From NCBI GenBank assembly GCA_965368335.1, contig CBDUMN010000013.1, positions 1-54,265 of the forward strand: a stretch of 54,265 bases of DNA, read 5' to 3'. Origin of the DNA: CBDUMN01 sp965368335. Its GTDB lineage: Bacteria; Pseudomonadota; Alphaproteobacteria; Rhodospirillales; JAPHRK01. Positions 1 to 8,789 of this stretch are shown in pieces (position 1 is the first letter of the stretch; each line of letters begins with the position of its first letter). Below the pieces are notes generated by a model. That model was not told where the DNA came from and did not search any database. It saw only the letters and a program-made list of their open reading frames with translations. The position numbers and the translations under genes were made by a program.

Positions 1-1
1 C

Positions 2-2302
2 AAAATGAGCGGCCAGGGGTTTTGCTGTTCCGGTTGCGAAGTGGCCTATGCCCTGATCAAGGGGCTGGGCCTCGGGCGCTATTATGAGCGCCGCAGTATC
101 GACCCCGACGCCGCCCCCTTAAAGCCCGAAGAAGACGCCGCCGTTATCGACTATTCGGCCCATGTCCATACGACCAAGGGCGGACAGGCGGCGCTCTATT
201 TGATGGTCGAAGGCATCCATTGCGCCGCCTGCGTCTGGTTGATTGAGACGGTGTTGGGGCGTTCTCCCGGCGTATCAAAGGCGCGGGTCAACATGACCAC
301 CCGGCGGCTGACGCTCGAGTGGGACCCTGCCGAGGCGGAAGCCAACGATCTGGCCGCCTCCGTCGCTCAGTTGGGCTACAGACTCGTTCCGTATGATCCG
401 ACTCTATTGGGCGAAGAAACGCAGAAAGAAGAGAAAGAACTGCTGCGCGCCATGGCCGTCGCCGGTTTCGCAGCGGGCAATGTGATGCTGCTGTCGGTCT
501 CGATCTGGGCCGGACACAGCCAGGGCATGTTGAGCGTTACGCGCGACCTGATGCATTGGCTTTCGGCGTTGATCGTCTTGCCTGCCGTGGCCTATGCGGG
601 CGTACCATTCTTCCGCTCGGCAATCGGGGCCATTAAGAACGGTCGGGTCAATATGGATGTACCCATTTCCCTGGCCGTCATCCTGGCTTCGGGCATGAGC
701 CTGTTCGAGACCATCAACAGCGGCCAGCACGCCTATTTCGATTCGGCCATCACCTTGTTGTTTTTCCTGCTGATCGGGCGTTATCTGGATCGCCGGGCGA
801 GGGGGCGGGCCCGTTCGGCGGCCGAGCATATGTTGGCGCTGAATGCCGGGTCAGCCACCGTGATTGATGAAAAGGGCGAGAAACACTTGGTTCCGCCCGG
901 TCAGGTTCCCCTGGGGGCGACGGTGTTTGTCGCCGCGGGAGAACGCATCACCGTGGATGGTAAGGTGATCGAAGGGGTCAGCGACGCCGATACCAGCCTG
1001 ATCAGCGGCGAAACCCTGCCCCAACAGATAAAGCCCGGTTCGGCGGTGTTTGCCGGAACGGTCAATCTTTCGGCTCCTTTGACGCTCGAAGTGACGGCGT
1101 CCGACGAGGGAACGTTGCTGGCCGAGATCGTGCGGATGATGGAAGCCGCCGAACAGGGGCGCGCCAAATATGTCGCCCTGGCCGACCGGGTGGCGCGCTA
1201 CTACGCGCCGGTGGTTCATGGCTTGGCGCTGATTACTTTTGTCGGCTGGTTATTGCTGAGCGATATTGTCTGGCAGGCCGCTCTCTTGAACGCCATTGCA
1301 GTGCTGATTATCACCTGCCCCTGCGCTCTGGCTTTAGCCGTGCCGGTGGTCCAGGTTATCGCCAGCGGACGGTTGATGCGGCAGGGGATATTGCTCAAAA
1401 CCGGGACTGCGCTTGAACGCTTGGCCGAGGGCGATGTGGTGGTGTTCGATAAGACCGGCACCCTGACAGAAGGCCGCCCCGAACTGATGAATGCGGATGG
1501 GTACACGCAACAAAACCTGAAAGACGCCGGGGCGTTGGCGGCGGCCTCCAAGCATCCCTTGGCCAAAGCCCTTCTGCGGGCCATTCCCCAGGCGACGCCA
1601 GGGAAAGGGGTCCGAGAACATCCGGGGCAGGGGATGAGTCTCGAGGGACCACAAGGTGAGCTGCGCCTCGGTAGTCGGGAATGGTGTGGGGTCGAGGATC
1701 AAGCCGAAGCTTCGGGCCCGGAAATATGGCTCTCCGGTCCCAACCGGGAACCGATACGCTTTGTCTTTGAAGATCGCTTGCGGAGCGATGCAGAGGAAGT
1801 CCTGACGGTGCTGAAAGACAAGGGATACGACAGAGTTCTTCTTTCCGGCGACCGGGAGCCGGTGGTCCGTCAGGTAGCCGAAGAGTTGGGTATAGAGGAT
1901 TGGCAGGCGCAGTGTACGCCCGCCGATAAACGTCAGCGCCTGGATGAGTTAAGCGCGAAAGGCCGCAAGGTCGTTATGGTTGGCGATGGGCTCAATGATG
2001 CCCCGGCCCTTGCCGCGGCGCATGCCTCCCTCTCGCCCTCGACGGCGGTGGATGTCAGCCAGACGGCGGCCGATGTGGTTTTCCAGGGCCGCAAGCTTGC
2101 GCCGGTTTTGGAAGCCTTTTCCGTGGCCCGCCGGGCCGACCGCTTGGTGAAACAGAATTTCGCCCTCGCCTTTCTCTACAACTCGATCACCATTCCGCTT
2201 GCCGTGGCCGGATTGATCACACCGCTGGCGGCGGCGATCGCCATGTCGTCGTCGTCGCTCGTGGTGATCGGCAACTCCCTGCGCTTGGCGCGTCGCAAAT
2301 AA
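2..2302 (+). CDS. ccoI: Cu(+)-exporting P1B-type ATPase CcoI/FixI, 5' end cut by window
   Basis: Inner-membrane copper pump that supplies copper for assembly of the cbb3-type cytochrome oxidase (known role of the CcoI/FixI family). The frame is open to the first base, so the true start lies upstream; family members carry about 20 more residues before the Cys-rich CCxGC motif, seen here near residues 7-11 counted from the ATG at base 5. Visible in order: a heavy-metal-associated domain with HCAAC (72-76), an actuator loop with SGE, the CPC metal-binding motif in a membrane helix (438-440), the phosphorylation motif DKTGT (482-486), a KHP motif, and GDGLND (660-665). The CPC motif and the N-terminal CCxGC module separate it from CopA housekeeping pumps. 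ccoS follows 17 bases downstream. Confidence 0.95.
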   Translation, partial: KMSGQGFCCSGCEVAYALIKGLGLGRYYERRSIDPDAAPLKPEEDAAVIDYSAHVHTTKGGQAALYLMVEGIHCAACVWLIETVLGRSPGVSKARVNMTTRRLTLEWDPAEAEANDLAASVAQLGYRLVPYDPTLLGEETQKEEKELLRAMAVAGFAAGNVMLLSVSIWAGHSQGMLSVTRDLMHWLSALIVLPAVAYAGVPFFRSAIGAIKNGRVNMDVPISLAVILASGMSLFETINSGQHAYFDSAITLLFFLLIGRYLDRRARGRARSAAEHMLALNAGSATVIDEKGEKHLVPPGQVPLGATVFVAAGERITVDGKVIEGVSDADTSLISGETLPQQIKPGSAVFAGTVNLSAPLTLEVTASDEGTLLAEIVRMMEAAEQGRAKYVALADRVARYYAPVVHGLALITFVGWLLLSDIVWQAALLNAIAVLIITCPCALALAVPVVQVIASGRLMRQGILLKTGTALERLAEGDVVVFDKTGTLTEGRPELMNADGYTQQNLKDAGALAAASKHPLAKALLRAIPQATPGKGVREHPGQGMSLEGPQGELRLGSREWCGVEDQAEASGPEIWLSGPNREPIRFVFEDRLRSDAEEVLTVLKDKGYDRVLLSGDREPVVRQVAEELGIEDWQAQCTPADKRQRLDELSAKGRKVVMVGDGLNDAPALAAAHASLSPSTAVDVSQTAADVVFQGRKLAPVLEAFSVARRADRLVKQNFALAFLYNSITIPLAVAGLITPLAAAIAMSSSSLVVIGNSLRLARRK

Positions 2303-2319
2303 AAGGCTAAGAAAAGTCT

Positions 2320-2496
2320 ATGGATACCCTGATTTATCTTATTGCGGCGGCGTTGTTCCTCGGGCTTTTGGGCCTGATTGCGTTCCTTTGGGCCTTGAGG
2401 AGCGGTCAGTTCGAAGACTTGGATGGGGCTGCCAATCGTATCCTGTTTGATGATGACGATATGACCGATTCAGACGACGAAAAGAAAAACCCTTAA
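2320..2496 (+). CDS. ccoS: cbb3-type cytochrome oxidase assembly protein CcoS
   Basis: Small 58-residue protein. One N-terminal membrane helix (about residues 4-26) runs into the sequence LRSGQFEDLDGAANRIL, which is characteristic of CcoS, and the tail is very acidic. CcoS is needed to insert cofactors into the cbb3 oxidase catalytic subunit in the family members studied. It starts 17 bases after the ccoI stop, the normal ccoI-ccoS arrangement, so the two are probably co-transcribed. Reading frame and both ends were translated directly; the gene is short enough to be missed by automatic callers. Confidence 0.93.
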   Translation: MDTLIYLIAAALFLGLLGLIAFLWALRSGQFEDLDGAANRILFDDDDMTDSDDEKKNP

Positions 2497-2605
2497 AGAC
2501 TAATGGGTTATTGTTTTTTCCCAATTTGATGATTTAAACGATTCCTCTTGTTCTGGCCCTTGCCCGTTCTCATATATGCGAAACCGCTAACGAGTTCGGT
2601 GATAC

Positions 2606-3343
2606 ATGGCGCCTTTCGATTCTGGAAAAAGCACTTGGAAGAATGCGGCCCTGCTCAACGCAACCTGCGTCGATTGCGATGTTCGCAACACGGCCTTTTG
2701 CGATGGTGTTCCAGAGCGCGAACTGGCCCGTCTTGAGACGCTCGCCACTTTTCTCGAAATCAGGAGCGGCGAAACCATCATTAATGAAGCCGATCCATCG
2801 GAGTTCATCTTCAACGTTACCGGCGGGGCGGTGAAGCTCTACAAGCTGATGGCCGACGGTCGTCGCCAGATTACCGGTTTTCTGTTCGCCGGTAGTTTTC
2901 TCGGCGTTTCCGATCATTCCGAATACGCCTATACGGCGGAGGCCTTAGCGCCCACTTCTCTTTGTCGTTTCCCACGCAAGAAATTTGAGAGCCTGCTTGC
3001 CGAATTTCCGACCATCGGCCAACGGATGGTTTCGATTTTGATGGACGATCTGGCCGGAGCGCAGAACCAGATGCTGCTGCTGGGTCGAAAGACGGCGCGG
3101 GAGCGGGTGGCCTCTTTCCTCGTGCTGCTCTCGACGCGCACCGGAAAGAAGGAGCAGGGGCGCGAAGTGCTGCCCATCCCGATGAACCGGGTCGATATTG
3201 CGGACTTCCTCGGCCTCACCATAGAAACGGTCAGCCGGACCCTGACCAGCCTGAAGAAAGACAACATCATCACCATCCCCGATGGCGGCCATATCGAAAT
3301 TCTCGATAGTGATGAATTGGCGGCTATTTCCGAACATCTTTAA
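2606..3343 (+). CDS. fnr: Oxygen-sensing Crp/Fnr-family transcriptional regulator (FnrN type)
   Basis: A 245-residue regulator. The N-terminus has Cys21, Cys24 and Cys32 (C-x2-C-x7-C), the spacing of FnrN-type proteins, and a fourth cysteine at 120 in the position of E. coli FNR Cys122, so a [4Fe-4S] cluster sensing oxygen is expected. A cyclic-nucleotide-type beta-roll (about 35-150) and a dimer helix lead to a C-terminal helix-turn-helix whose recognition helix contains TIETVSR, the E-xx-SR signature that reads TTGAT half-sites. It lies 109 bases after ccoS, fitting control of the cbb3 oxidase operon under low oxygen. The ATG is preceded by GGTGA. I see no convincing FNR box in its own upstream region. 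Confidence 0.93.
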   Translation: MAPFDSGKSTWKNAALLNATCVDCDVRNTAFCDGVPERELARLETLATFLEIRSGETIINEADPSEFIFNVTGGAVKLYKLMADGRRQITGFLFAGSFLGVSDHSEYAYTAEALAPTSLCRFPRKKFESLLAEFPTIGQRMVSILMDDLAGAQNQMLLLGRKTARERVASFLVLLSTRTGKKEQGREVLPIPMNRVDIADFLGLTIETVSRTLTSLKKDNIITIPDGGHIEILDSDELAAISEHL

Positions 3344-3464
3344 TTTTGCCGGTTGCGAGCTTTTTCGCTAATGACGGCAAGTGTTTTACAAATGTTGCAT
3401 TGCATTAAAAGGCGCAACGGGCGATAACCAAGCTCAGCAAAATCATGGACTTGGGAGAAATGCA

Positions 3465-4292
3465 GTGAGCGCTCCGGTGATCAAAAAGGGGTTGACCATC
3501 CCTCAATTGACGGCCCGCAAAGGCAAAGAACCCATCGTCAGCCTGACGGCCTACACGACGCCGATGACTAAGCATCTGGCTCCCCATGTGGACTTTCTGC
3601 TGGTTGGCGATTCGCTTGGAATGGTGCTCTACGGCATGGAGAGCACCTTGGGCGTGACCCTTGAGATGATGATCCAGCATGGCCGCGCCGTCATGCGTGG
3701 GGCGGGCGATACACTGGTTATTGTCGATATGCCATTCGGTACTTATGAAGAAAGCCCTCAGGTCGCCTATCGCAATGCGGTCAAAATTATGAAAGAAACC
3801 GGGGCAGCCGCCATCAAGCTTGAAGGCGGCGTTCCCATGGCTGAAACCATCGAGTTTTTGGTCAAGCGGGGCATCCCTGTCCTTGCCCATATCGGCCTCA
3901 TGCCCCAGGCGGTCAACGTTGCAGGCGGCTTCCGTTCCCATGGTCGCACCGATGAAGAGGCGGAAGAGATCATGGCCGATGCAAAAGCTATCGAAGAGGC
4001 TGGCGCATTTGCCGTTGTGGTCGAAGGAACGGTTGAGCCCTTGGCCCGCCATGTAACCGAGAGCATCGGTATTCCAACCATCGGTATTGGCGCATCGCCG
4101 GCCTGCGACGGCCAGATTCTGGTGACCGAAGACATGCTCGGCGTGTTCAACGACTTCCAACCCAAATTCGTCAAACGCTATGCCGATTTCACCCAGGAAA
4201 TCGCCAAGGCGGTCAGCACCTATGCCGATGACGTGAGAGCCCGCCGTTTCCCGGGACTCGAACATTGTTTCGGTGTTAAAAACGACAAATAG
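3465..4292 (+). CDS. panB: 3-methyl-2-oxobutanoate hydroxymethyltransferase
   Basis: First step of pantothenate synthesis: transfers a hydroxymethyl group from 5,10-methylene-THF to alpha-ketoisovalerate to give ketopantoate. Family signatures include SLTAYTTPMTK near the N-terminus, the metal-binding LLVGDSLGM segment, and VVEGTVEP carrying the expected catalytic glutamate. I chose the GTG at 3465 (275 residues) because GGGAGA sits 7 bases upstream and the protein then begins just before the conserved core. The frame stays open upstream to a possible start at 3381, but that 28-residue extension looks unlike the family. panC follows after 31 bases, so this is probably a panBC operon. Confidence 0.93.
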   Translation: MSAPVIKKGLTIPQLTARKGKEPIVSLTAYTTPMTKHLAPHVDFLLVGDSLGMVLYGMESTLGVTLEMMIQHGRAVMRGAGDTLVIVDMPFGTYEESPQVAYRNAVKIMKETGAAAIKLEGGVPMAETIEFLVKRGIPVLAHIGLMPQAVNVAGGFRSHGRTDEEAEEIMADAKAIEEAGAFAVVVEGTVEPLARHVTESIGIPTIGIGASPACDGQILVTEDMLGVFNDFQPKFVKRYADFTQEIAKAVSTYADDVRARRFPGLEHCFGVKNDK

Positions 4293-4323
4293 AAAAACGA
4301 TCCGACCCTAGAGGACGCCCGCC

Positions 4324-5178
4324 ATGGCTGCATATAAAAGGCTGCGCATTGTCCGCACCATTGCCGAGTTTCGCAAATATCTTAAACAATGGCGCTTGAA
4401 GGAAGAGACCATCGGGTTCGTCCCAACCATGGGGTATCTTCATGACGGCCACTTGTCGCTCATTCGCCAAGCCAACGAACTGGCCGACCATACGGTCGCC
4501 AGCGTTTTCGTTAACCCGCGTCAGTTCGGACCCAATGAAGACTATGCGGTCTACCCGCGCAACGAAGAGCGGGACGGGCAGTTGCTCGATGAGGCGGGAT
4601 GCGAAATTCTCTTCGCGCCGTCGGTCGAAGAAATGTATCCGGACGGCGGGGTGACCAAGGTCAGCGTTCCCGAAATCGGCGATATTTTGGAAGGCCACTA
4701 TCGCCCCGGCTTCTTTACCGGGGTCGCCACCGTGGTGACCAAGCTTTTGCTGCAAAGCCTGCCCGACGTGGCGGTATTCGGCGAAAAAGACTACCAGCAG
4801 CTCATGGTGATCAAGCGGATGGTCAAGGATTTGGATATTCCCGTGCGCATCGAAGGCGCGCCGACCGGCCGTGAGGAAGACGGCCTTGCCATGAGCTCGC
4901 GCAATACCTATCTGACGCCCGAGGAGCGCAAGATTGCGCCGGTGCTATATCAGACCATTTCTCAGGTCGGCGAGAAATTCAGGGCAGGCGAACGCCCACC
5001 CGAGTTGATCCAGTGGGCCAAGAAGCAGCTCCTCGACGCTGGATTCGATAAGGTCGATTATCTTGAAATCCGCGATGCGGAAGACCTCGCCCCCGTCTAC
5101 GACGCCAACCGCCCGGCAAGAGTGCTAGTCGCCGCCTGGCTTGGAAAGCCGAGACTGATCGATAATGTGGCGGTTTAG
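4324..5178 (+). CDS. panC: Pantoate--beta-alanine ligase (pantothenate synthetase)
   Basis: Condenses pantoate and beta-alanine with ATP to give pantothenate in the cytoplasm. The 284-residue protein has the expected length and motifs: PTMGYLHDGHLSLI with the HIGH-like HDGH, the VNPRQFGPNEDY segment that binds pantoate, GEKDYQQL, and the KMSKS-like MSSRN. GAGG lies about 8 bases before the ATG. It is the second gene of the panB-panC pair. The adenylation-then-amide chemistry is known for the family. Confidence 0.95.
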   Translation: MAAYKRLRIVRTIAEFRKYLKQWRLKEETIGFVPTMGYLHDGHLSLIRQANELADHTVASVFVNPRQFGPNEDYAVYPRNEERDGQLLDEAGCEILFAPSVEEMYPDGGVTKVSVPEIGDILEGHYRPGFFTGVATVVTKLLLQSLPDVAVFGEKDYQQLMVIKRMVKDLDIPVRIEGAPTGREEDGLAMSSRNTYLTPEERKIAPVLYQTISQVGEKFRAGERPPELIQWAKKQLLDAGFDKVDYLEIRDAEDLAPVYDANRPARVLVAAWLGKPRLIDNVAV

Positions 5179-5221
5179 GGAAGGGGTTTAGAATCCCGAA
5201 GCCACACTGGAGATTTAAATT

Positions 5222-6796
5222 TTGAAGATTGCTCTTCTTTATATTGGGGCTTCTTTATCATCCTACGGTTTCCGGGTTGTTAGCGCGGTGGTCAAGGAAA
5301 AGCATCCCGATATGGAAATGCTTTTTCTCACTGTCGGGAACACTTTTGGCATTCTCAATGTCTTAAAAGGGAATCTAAAGTCGGAACTCAATACGGACGA
5401 TTTTGCATCTATGGGGGCATATCTGGCTGAGTTTGATGTGGCTGCGATTGCCTGCATGTCAGAGCATGCGAGTGTGGCAAAAGAAATTATCGCCGCAACG
5501 CGTAAACAAAAGAGTCAAACCTATGTGGTTTGGGGCGGCATACATGCGATCAGCGACCCGAAAGACGCAATTCCCCATGCTGATGCCGTATGTACAAGTG
5601 AAGGAGAGGCAACCTTCCCCCTATTGCTGGAACAACTGGCAAAAGGGACCAGGAAGCCTGAGGTGGAAAGCTTCTGGTTTAATGAAGGAGGCGAAATCCG
5701 CAAATGTTCTTTTCGTCCTTTGGTGACGTCGGAGGAAATGGACAGCCTGCCGCTTCCTTTATTTGGTGAAAATGAGCGTTTGTACCACCCTGGAAAGGGC
5801 TTTCTGGAAACCACCGCAAATGACTATATCAAATATGAAGCACTGACCTATCGCACAGTCTGGACCCGCGGCTGCCCCTTTCGCTGTACCTATTGCGGCA
5901 ATACGCGATTGCTGGAAATCGATCAAGGATATGGAAAACTCCGTCATGCTTCGGTTGATCACCTGATTGCTGAAATCAACAATGCGCGCCAAAGATTTCC
6001 ACATATCAACTACATCGCGTTCCATGATGATTGCCTAATTGGACTTCCGGCAGAGACGCTACAGGAATTCGCTGATCGCTGGCGCAAAGACGTGGGTTTG
6101 CCGATTTATATCGGTGGGGTGACCCCAGCCCATATCAAGCGGGAGAAGCTTGAAATTCTATTGGGTGCAGGTCTTTGGCGTATGAGGACCGGTATTCAAA
6201 GCGGCAGCGATAAGATGCTTAAATTTTACAAGCGTCCCAATCGCCCGGGGTTGGTCAAGGAAGTCACCGATATGGTCGGCGAGTTCGCCCATCGGATGAT
6301 GCCGCCTGTGTATGACATGATTTTGGATGCGCCAGTGGAAACGAAAGAGGATGTTGAAGATACGATTAAATTGATCCAGTACATGCCTCGCCCCTTTGCG
6401 TTGAATGTCTTTTCGCTCCGCTATATTCCCAACACGGAATTAGGCCGTCAGTTGGCGGCATTGGATCTCGATATTGAAGGGATCGATCAGCATTACAGCA
6501 AAGTTATGCCGACATTCGCTAACGCCCTCTTTTACCTAGTGGCGACTGTTCGGCTGCCTGAACCGTTGTTCAAATTTCTATTGAGGTACGCAAAGCCCTA
6601 TCGGGAAAGCTCCCATGCTTTTGGCCCATTGGTTGCTCTTTGCCGATTGCTCTATTTGATGAAGCGCGGTTTTCAGCATATTTGGCGGATGGATTTCTCA
6701 ATTATTTTTGGAAAATTTGGCTGGCTGCTTTTCCGTTTGGGCTTGCTACGGCCAAAACGTCCTCCCGTCACCAAAATCTCCCAAGAAGTCCCTTAG
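5222..6796 (+). CDS. B12-binding-domain radical SAM protein, function unknown
   Basis: A 524-residue protein with the two-domain plan of cobalamin-dependent radical SAM enzymes. The N-terminal part (about 1-145) is a Rossmann-like B12-binding domain ending in WGGIHA. The radical SAM core carries CPFRCTYC, with Cys218, Cys222 and Cys225 to bind the 4Fe-4S cluster. The last 100 residues are rich in aromatic and basic residues and could sit on the membrane. The start is a TTG with GGAG about 10 bases upstream; no ATG or GTG fits better. Such enzymes methylate or rearrange unactivated carbons in lipids, antibiotics and pigments. Placement beside envelope genes suggests lipid or glycan modification, but the substrate cannot be read. 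The stop overlaps the convergent gene by TTAG. Confidence 0.82.
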   Translation: MKIALLYIGASLSSYGFRVVSAVVKEKHPDMEMLFLTVGNTFGILNVLKGNLKSELNTDDFASMGAYLAEFDVAAIACMSEHASVAKEIIAATRKQKSQTYVVWGGIHAISDPKDAIPHADAVCTSEGEATFPLLLEQLAKGTRKPEVESFWFNEGGEIRKCSFRPLVTSEEMDSLPLPLFGENERLYHPGKGFLETTANDYIKYEALTYRTVWTRGCPFRCTYCGNTRLLEIDQGYGKLRHASVDHLIAEINNARQRFPHINYIAFHDDCLIGLPAETLQEFADRWRKDVGLPIYIGGVTPAHIKREKLEILLGAGLWRMRTGIQSGSDKMLKFYKRPNRPGLVKEVTDMVGEFAHRMMPPVYDMILDAPVETKEDVEDTIKLIQYMPRPFALNVFSLRYIPNTELGRQLAALDLDIEGIDQHYSKVMPTFANALFYLVATVRLPEPLFKFLLRYAKPYRESSHAFGPLVALCRLLYLMKRGFQHIWRMDFSIIFGKFGWLLFRLGLLRPKRPPVTKISQEVP

Positions 6797-6996
6797 TTTT
6801 TCTGCGTTTGGCGGTTCTTAAGCCATCGGGAAAGCCCCATCATGACGAGTGCGGCTGAACAGCATCCAAGAACTGAATAAAAGCCCTTGGTTGTCATCGC
6901 GCCGTTCTGCCAAGCCCCGTCTTCCCACCAGATTGCCAATGTGACAATGGGAAGAAGCACCATGAGGGCTGCGAAGAGTTTCCAGAAAATACTCAT
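6793..6996 (-). CDS. Small two-helix membrane protein, unknown
   Basis: A 67-residue hypothetical protein with two predicted membrane helices (about 4-24 and 39-58), a tryptophan-rich loop (IWWEDGAW) and a basic C-terminus. Its ATG overlaps the stop codon of the upstream hydrolase gene in an ATGA junction, the pattern of translational coupling, which is the main reason to accept it as real. I do not recognise the family. Its stop overlaps the stop of the convergent radical SAM gene by four bases. Confidence 0.6.
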   Translation of the reverse strand: MSIFWKLFAALMVLLPIVTLAIWWEDGAWQNGAMTTKGFYSVLGCCSAALVMMGLSRWLKNRQTQKN

Positions 6997-8129
6997 GGGG
7001 CTTCGATGTCCTTTAGGATTGCTTCAAAAGCGTACCGCGAAATTTTATGGCGGGCATGGGTGGTGTCGATAATCACCCTGAAGTCACCCGGCCCGATGGA
7101 TCGTACCGTTTCCTGGACGGCCTTCTCATAAAGTTTGCCAAAACGGTTTCTAAAGCAGCACCGGTCGTATTGGTTGAATATCTGCACCTGTCGCCGTCCT
7201 TCGCCCAAGGAGGCCAGAACAAACATATCGAGATAGGAGGCGGCTTTGAGCATGGGTTTGTAGAGCTGAGGCTCAGCAACTTCTCGTTCAGGGTTACGTA
7301 GATACATAGGATAGACGCCGGAAACTGGGTAGCTACGGCGTATCCGATCATCAAGCGCGGCAACGACCGCAGTAATCCACCCGCCTGCTGACAGACCGAT
7401 CATGTCGATAGATTTGTAGCGGAAGTTTGTCGTCGCATAATTGAGGGCGACCACGACGGGTTCAAAAAAGGGGCGCATGGGATATTTGAGGGTTTTCCAG
7501 TCTATTCCCGCAATAGCCCCACCATATCCGAACATATCAAAGGCCATCACGGCATAGCCCTTCTCAACAAGACGTTGAATGTGCCGCCATTGGGCATGAT
7601 AGGTGCTGGCATAACCGTTGTGATAAAGAACTAAGCGACCATTAGATTTCTTGGGTTGGAAATGTGTGAATTCTGGTTTGAAGTAAGGTGATATTGGGAC
7701 TTTAAGCCGGTCTATTTTAATTAAATTTTTCATACCCACATATAGTGGGTAGGTACAGTCTAACGTCTTGACCAAATACTCTCTTTTTGTTCCGGGACAC
7801 TCGGGGCTGGTGGTCTTGAAATTCAGAAAACTTGCGATGGGCTGTTGATCAAGGGGCTGCTGCGGCTTTCCCCAAATAGCGTATAAAAGGTTTGTTCGAC
7901 CATTTACCGTTTTTGCAGTGTTATGAAAACTTATGAAATCTGTAGGATTGATCTCCATAAAGTGAGGAGGGATTTTTTCATAAATTTCGGGGGATTTAGC
8001 CTGAAATCGCTTAACTAATAAACGCGAAGGGTCCCAATAATAAAGGAACAACCAAATGCCGATGAGCCCAAAAGCAAGGGATAAAACCCTAGCAAATGTT
8101 GAGATATGAATTAGCCATGTTTCTTTCAT
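6993..8129 (-). CDS. Membrane-anchored alpha/beta-hydrolase
   Basis: A 378-residue protein with one N-terminal membrane helix (about 13-32) and a C-terminal alpha/beta-hydrolase fold (about 160-378). Visible features: LVLYHNGYAST (strand plus oxyanion turn), AFDMFGYGG, the nucleophile elbow GLSAG (245-249, Ser247) and a late THARH that could supply the catalytic His. The hydrolase domain probably faces the periplasm, though topology is inferred. The substrate is unknown; esterase or peptidase activity on a lipid or acylated glycan would fit the setting. It is translationally coupled to the small membrane protein downstream and divergent from the carbamoyltransferase group. The 226-base divergent gap (8130-8355) should hold promoters for both sides, but I see no clean -35/-10 pair there. 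Confidence 0.78.
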   Translation of the reverse strand: MKETWLIHISTFARVLSLAFGLIGIWLFLYYWDPSRLLVKRFQAKSPEIYEKIPPHFMEINPTDFISFHNTAKTVNGRTNLLYAIWGKPQQPLDQQPIASFLNFKTTSPECPGTKREYLVKTLDCTYPLYVGMKNLIKIDRLKVPISPYFKPEFTHFQPKKSNGRLVLYHNGYASTYHAQWRHIQRLVEKGYAVMAFDMFGYGGAIAGIDWKTLKYPMRPFFEPVVVALNYATTNFRYKSIDMIGLSAGGWITAVVAALDDRIRRSYPVSGVYPMYLRNPEREVAEPQLYKPMLKAASYLDMFVLASLGEGRRQVQIFNQYDRCCFRNRFGKLYEKAVQETVRSIGPGDFRVIIDTTHARHKISRYAFEAILKDIEAP

Positions 8130-8334
8130 TTAGCTGAACGTACCTACTACATTTTATCTATTGGTTTTTGGGTTCGGGATTTTCATGAAGATGTTTGAGC
8201 TTAAAAGGTCGAATAATTTCCTTGAAAGTAACCAGCTAACCTAAGATAAACCAAGGGGTTCAGAAAATCCTTTTTGTTTGACGTAAACTGGCCAGTCATA
8301 ATTTGGCCCATAAACGGAATATGAGGATTATTTG

Positions 8335-8355
8335 ATGTTTGTGGGATACCAATAA
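8335..8355 (+). other. Possible six-codon leader ORF abutting the SxtJ-like gene
   Basis: An ATG at 8335 with AGGA about 8 bases upstream opens a six-codon frame (MFVGYQ) whose TAA is followed at once by the ATG of the SxtJ-like gene. The main gene has no good ribosome-binding site of its own at normal spacing, so ribosomes ending here could restart on it. It may equally be chance. Confidence 0.25.
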
Positions 8356-8772
8356 ATGCACGAAAGTCCAAATAGCCCAGAAGAGATAAAGGTTGGTTCC
8401 GAGAAATCTTTTGGGGTCGTATTTGCGATATTTTTTACGATTTTAGGCGGAGTCACTTCCTATGCCGGGGGAGGCGGGGCCTATTATTTTTTTGGAATTG
8501 CAGTTGTGTTCCTAGTGCTGGCCTTTTTTGCTCCGGCAGTGCTGCGGCCATTCAATATTATTTGGTTTAAGTTCGGTCTTTTACTGCACAAGATAGTCAG
8601 CCCCTTGATTATGGGGTTACTTTTCTATCTAACAGTTACGCCTATAGCCTTGATTATGAGGGTTCTCAACAAAGATACCCTGCGCTTGAGGTTCGAGCAT
8701 GGGGCCGAAAGCTATTGGATTGAGCGAGAGCCGCCAGGCCCTGAGCCTGAGAGCCTGACAAAGCAGTTTTAA
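8356..8772 (+). CDS. SxtJ-family membrane protein
   Basis: A 138-residue protein with three hydrophobic segments (about 19-37, 43-62, 78-102) and a short polar tail holding the SYWIER-type motif typical of the SxtJ family. SxtJ-like proteins are found beside carbamoyltransferases in saxitoxin and many polysaccharide loci; their function is not established. Here the gene lies 17 bases before a DUF5989-like gene and 177 bases before a carbamoyltransferase, the usual trio. It probably forms a membrane partner of that enzyme, which is inference from conserved neighbourhood only. Confidence 0.8.
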   Translation: MHESPNSPEEIKVGSEKSFGVVFAIFFTILGGVTSYAGGGGAYYFFGIAVVFLVLAFFAPAVLRPFNIIWFKFGLLLHKIVSPLIMGLLFYLTVTPIALIMRVLNKDTLRLRFEHGAESYWIEREPPGPEPESLTKQF

Positions 8773-8789
8773 TAGGATTGGAGTAAGCC

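Noticed and set aside
404..2524. Several minus-strand open frames of 60-140 codons inside ccoI
   Set aside because: They lie opposite a strongly conserved gene, have no ribosome-binding sites and no recognisable protein content; they are by-products of GC-rich codon use.
2526..2545. TTGAT half-site upstream of the fnr gene
   Set aside because: The opposing half (TAAAC) does not match ATCAA, so it is not a credible FNR box.
3381..3464. Upstream extension of panB to an earlier ATG
   Set aside because: The added 28 residues do not resemble PanB and a good ribosome-binding site sits before the GTG at 3465.
8278..8302. TTGACG ... CATAAT as promoter of the SxtJ-like operon
   Set aside because: The spacer is only 13 bases, too short for a sigma-70-type promoter.
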